Origin: Porphyrobacter sp. TH134
GTDB taxonomy: Bacteria; Pseudomonadota; Alphaproteobacteria; Sphingomonadales; Sphingomonadaceae
Direction: 5' to 3'
NCBI RefSeq assembly: GCF_002855495.1
Contig: NZ_PKRO01000002.1
Location: forward strand, 62,001 to 126,000
DNA length: 64,000 bases
Under the pieces are notes generated by a model. The model did not search any database and was not told the origin of the DNA. It saw only the letters and a list, made by a program, of their open reading frames with translations. A program made the position numbers and the translations under genes. Shown here one piece after another: positions 62,201 through 64,000 of this stretch (its first letter is position 1; each line of letters opens with the position of its first letter).

Positions 62201-62823
62201 CCAACCTCATCATAGCGATCTTCGCCGGGTTCGGCCTGGTGTTTGCGGTGCTGGTGTTGCTCTACAAGCGGTTGATGAGCCCGCTGGTCAACATGACCTC
62301 GCTACTGCTGGCACCGCTGGGCGGCATCCTGCTGATCTGGCTCCTGGGCCAGCCCAATTCGATGCCGGTCTATATCGGGATCCTGCTGCTGCTGGGCATC
62401 GTGTCCAAGAACTCGATCCTGCTGATCGACTTTGCGATCGAGGAAATGAACAAGGGCGTGGGCAAGCTCGATGCGATCCTCGATGCCGGGCACAAGCGCG
62501 CCCAGCCGATCGTGATGACCACCGTGGCGATGACGGCGGGCATGGTGCCGGTGGCGCTGTCACTGTCGGGTGACGGGGCATGGCGCCAGCCGATGGGCAT
62601 CGTGGTGATCGGCGGGTTGGTGCTGTCCACCCTGCTGACGCTGCTGATCGTGCCCGCCGGTTTCAGTCTGGCGGACGGGCTCGAAAAGCGGGTCGGCCCC
62701 TGGTTGCGGTCGCGGATGCTGACGTACAAGCCGGGCGATGAACTTGGCGCGGCCGATACCATCCCTGATCGGCCCTATGCGGGCTTCGGCAAATTGCCAC
62801 CGGGCCGGGAACCGGCTGAGTAA
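59272..62823 (+). CDS. efflux RND transporter permease subunit (with extra hydrophobic insertion)
   Basis: A 1183-residue proton-driven RND pump of the AcrB/MexF family. Helix 1 follows the N-terminal SIRNPVIPLVLFTGLLFAGII. The proton-relay region ALALVAGVLVDDAIVEIENI holds the paired Asp residues. The second half includes LLLGIVSKNSILLIDFAIEE. It is about 140 residues longer than usual: residues about 517-656 form an insertion with two added hydrophobic segments (MLYVPSLLLSVIALLLVSALAMFEF and FEVALVLLVSLLSFLAAFATFKLIE) before the normal seventh helix. Operon with the adaptor. No TolC-like gene is nearby. Confidence 0.94.
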   Translation: MALRDISAWSIRNPVIPLVLFTGLLFAGIISFMRMDVTNNPDVDFPAVIVNIAQPGASPTEIENQITQRVESALRSISGVNSIQSTAREGSSNTFVEFEIGTNLIEAVNEVETAIDGVRGSLPDGILEPQVSKVDVVGEPIGYVGVEANDMTLEQLSWFVDDTVAKRLLKIEGMAEVERIGGVDRQIEVILDPTRMQSFGVTASQINAALRQSNLDAAGGLAEIGGTRQSLRVLGNSDTAFALSQTQVQLGGGRTVRLADIAQVRDGFSERTSISEVGGKEVVNFLMNRARGASDLTVYDAALAEMDKIEAENPGVKFIKFSTSTTYTRGQYKSSMWALVEGAVLAVVVVFIFLRDWRATFISAVAIPLSAIPTFFFMDYLGFNLNFLSLLALALVAGVLVDDAIVEIENIVRHMRMGKSAYQASIDAADEIGLPVVATSFCIVAVFLPVGLMPGVSGQFFQNFGITVVIAVLMSLAVARMLTPLMAAYFLKAKGHAEHGEGPLIDAYMRVLAWTLDTGRMAVRRAGLTGPRRRMLYVPSLLLSVIALLLVSALAMFEFANGSVSASIAAGAGALPPWKGILGLEVHKQIALAVSADTNAALYKVVAKVFEVALVLLVSLLSFLAAFATFKLIELPGNGDSRFGQGTRWLTARFYDHRIWMVGIGWFSFLVTILLFGLIPGQFQPTIDDENSRVEIEMVPGTTLAETRRVVNAVGDILRDEPEVERLLERIRLGETSSIFVKLKEDRARTSVEFERELAPELAKFPDARVRFQSQSGGFGSGRDMTVMLAGSDPVLLDQTATRLVEEMKGLKSLVAPRISADLNRPEIIITPRDKIAAELGVTTAALSQTIRIATLGEIEQNAARFSLSDRQIPIVVRLSEAARTDYRTIENLPVPLANGGSVPLSRVADITFGSGPTAIQRYNQNRRVLVGADLAAGVLKGDAQTQIDALPVLQDLPVGVIRDVVGEEEWQAELIANLIIAIFAGFGLVFAVLVLLYKRLMSPLVNMTSLLLAPLGGILLIWLLGQPNSMPVYIGILLLLGIVSKNSILLIDFAIEEMNKGVGKLDAILDAGHKRAQPIVMTTVAMTAGMVPVALSLSGDGAWRQPMGIVVIGGLVLSTLLTLLIVPAGFSLADGLEKRVGPWLRSRMLTYKPGDELGAADTIPDRPYAGFGKLPPGREPAE

Positions 62824-62825
62824 CC

Positions 62826-62860
62826 CGCGATCAGGGCGTGACTGCGACGCCCTGATCGCG
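62826..62860. terminator. perfect 14-bp hairpin after the RND permease gene
   Basis: CGCGATCAGGGCGT (62826-62839) pairs exactly with ACGCCCTGATCGCG (62847-62860) across a 7-base loop. No T-tract follows, so it may be a Rho-assisted terminator or an mRNA end stabiliser. Confidence 0.6.
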
Positions 62861-62873
62861 CTAAGGCTACGGC

Positions 62874-64000
62874 ATGGCGATGCGTTCCCCACGGCCTCTG
62901 ACCTTCGGCGGCCAGCCGCTGACGGTTGATCGTGCACGGCGCATGCGCTGGACCGCGACGGGGATGCTCGCCGCCATGGCGCTGGTCTTCATCGCGACCC
63001 ACGGCCTTGTCGCCGCGCACCCCGCCTGGGGCTATGTCAACGCCTTTGCCGAGGCCGCGATGGTCGGCGGTCTGGCTGATTGGTTTGCAGTCACCGCCCT
63101 GTTCCGCCGCCCCCTCGGCCTGCCGATCCCGCACACGGCGATCATCCCCGAAAACAAGGACCGCATCGCCGACACGATGGCGGCCTTCCTGCGCGAAAAC
63201 TTCCTCACCCCCGCCGTGGTGGCGCGCCGCATGGCGGTGATGAATGTCGCCAAGGCGGCAGGCGAATTTCTGGCGGCCTCCCCTGACCGGGGGGGCATCG
63301 ACCAACGCTCCCGGATCACCAGCGGCGCGGCTGAATTGCTGGCCGAAGTGCTCGAAAGCCTGGATCCCGACCGGCTTGGCAATCAGGTGCGATCGGGCCT
63401 TGCGAGCCAGCTTGCGAAACTCGACATCGCCCCGCTGGCGGGCCGGATGATCGAAACCACGATGGCCGACAAACGCCACCAGCCGCTGATCGATGGCTTT
63501 GTGCGCTGGGCCGGGCTGACGCTGGAGGACAACGAGGATACCATCCGCGACATCATCCACCAGCGGGTGGCGGGCGTGCTGCGCTGGGCGGGGATCGACA
63601 AGACGATCTCGTCCAATGTGCTCGACGGGCTGTACAAGCTGCTGGCCGAGGTGCTGGTGAACCCCGATCACCCCTTGCGCGCGAAGATCGAGGAAGGCCT
63701 TGCGAAACTGGGGCAGGACTTGCAGCACGACCCCGAGACACGCGCCAAGGTCGAAGACATGAAGCGCGACCTGATCGCCAACCCGGCCGTTGCCGTCTGG
63801 TGGACCGGCGTGTGGGAACGCATCCGCCGGTCCCTGATCGCCCGCGCGCGCGATCCTGACAGCAGCATGGGCGCGGACATGCGCGGCATGCTCGCCGAAC
63901 TGGGCGGGGCCCTGCAAGCCGACACCCGGCTGCAACTCCAGATCAACCGTTTCGCCCGCCGCACCGCAGTGGGCGTCGCCACCCGCTACGGCGACCAGAT
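62874..64000 (+). CDS. DUF445 family membrane protein (3' end cut by window)
   Basis: At least 375 residues, with no stop before the window end. ATG at 62874 and 62880 are both possible. MRWTATGMLAAMALVFIATHGLV is the first membrane helix, then GYVNAFAEAAMVGGLADWFAVTALFRRPLGLPIPHTAIIPENKDRIADTMAAFLRENFL is the DUF445 signature. The remainder is long amphipathic helix. Family function is unknown, although members are envelope-associated. It lies after the RND operon hairpin. Confidence 0.9.
   Translation, partial: MAMRSPRPLTFGGQPLTVDRARRMRWTATGMLAAMALVFIATHGLVAAHPAWGYVNAFAEAAMVGGLADWFAVTALFRRPLGLPIPHTAIIPENKDRIADTMAAFLRENFLTPAVVARRMAVMNVAKAAGEFLAASPDRGGIDQRSRITSGAAELLAEVLESLDPDRLGNQVRSGLASQLAKLDIAPLAGRMIETTMADKRHQPLIDGFVRWAGLTLEDNEDTIRDIIHQRVAGVLRWAGIDKTISSNVLDGLYKLLAEVLVNPDHPLRAKIEEGLAKLGQDLQHDPETRAKVEDMKRDLIANPAVAVWWTGVWERIRRSLIARARDPDSSMGADMRGMLAELGGALQADTRLQLQINRFARRTAVGVATRYGDQ

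Noticed and set aside
1-64000. CRISPR arrays, tRNA or rRNA genes, prophage or insertion sequences
   Set aside because: No regularly spaced direct repeats, no cloverleaf-like segments, no transposase, integrase or phage structural genes were found.

Overview
This 64 kb window is GC-rich, densely coded chromosomal DNA from an alphaproteobacterium. It is most likely a member of Sphingomonadales close to Erythrobacteraceae. Supporting signs are the mnmE-mnmG-rsmG-parA-parB order, the alphaproteobacterial cell-cycle regulators SciP and TrcR, CarD, the bactofilin/M23 pair, metal-type features of HemB, and abundant short palindromic intergenic repeats. I see no prophage, insertion sequence, CRISPR array, rRNA or tRNA gene. 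No gene-free stretch reaches 300 bases; the longest is 278 bases upstream of carD.

Layout. Bases 48-5969 hold the origin-proximal chromosome segregation block: a DUF6489 protein, mnmE, mnmG, rsmG, parA and parB, with five parS sites, four of them inside the coding sequences. A bidirectional terminator closes the block. Bases 6.0-14.6 kb hold mixed housekeeping and envelope genes: a glycine-zipper protein, free-Met-sulfoxide reductase, PQQ sugar dehydrogenase, DUF815 ATPase, acyl-CoA dehydrogenase, Sua5/TsaC, two lipoproteins and CarD. Bases 14.9-18.4 kb are an operon of a SUV3-like helicase, an S4 RNA-binding protein and FdxA. Bases 18.6-24.6 kb carry an M23 endopeptidase, hemB, three tandem GNATs, a gamma-class carbonic anhydrase, a 2Fe-2S protein and a YoaK membrane protein. 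Bases 24.6-31.3 kb carry a DUF1993 gene, an ATP-dependent DNA ligase and its partner MBL exonuclease split by a small secreted-protein gene, clpA, and a DUF1192 gene.

Bases 31.4-37.8 kb hold a quinone oxidoreductase, GST, an LpxH-like phosphoesterase, a glycosyltransferase, trcR behind a promoter and leader hairpin, and an acyl-CoA ligase. A sixth parS lies at 37.85 kb beside a bactofilin gene that overlaps an LmdC-like M23 peptidase gene. Bases 39.7-46.6 kb are a classic run: proA, nadD, rsfS, rlmH, an EnvC-like gene, ctpA, dsbB and coq7. Bases 46.7-49.7 kb contain a nucleotide-sugar dehydrogenase and a UDP-sugar epimerase, probably making a uronic acid for surface polysaccharide. They are followed by fabI, a YihY membrane protein, a DnaJ-like chaperone, pdxH, a PhzF-family gene, a class C serine hydrolase, mnmA, sciP, a two-gene RND efflux operon with its own promoter, and a DUF445 gene cut by the window end.

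Functional themes are chromosome segregation and cell cycle (ParABS, SciP, TrcR), envelope and peptidoglycan remodelling (three LytM proteins, CtpA, bactofilin, glycosyltransferase, LpxH-like enzyme), and translation quality (MnmE, MnmG, MnmA, RsmG, TsaC, RsfS, RlmH). The most interesting direct observation is that parS sites are written into protein-coding sequence. The only degenerate site lies in the one reading frame where the perfect site would create a stop codon.
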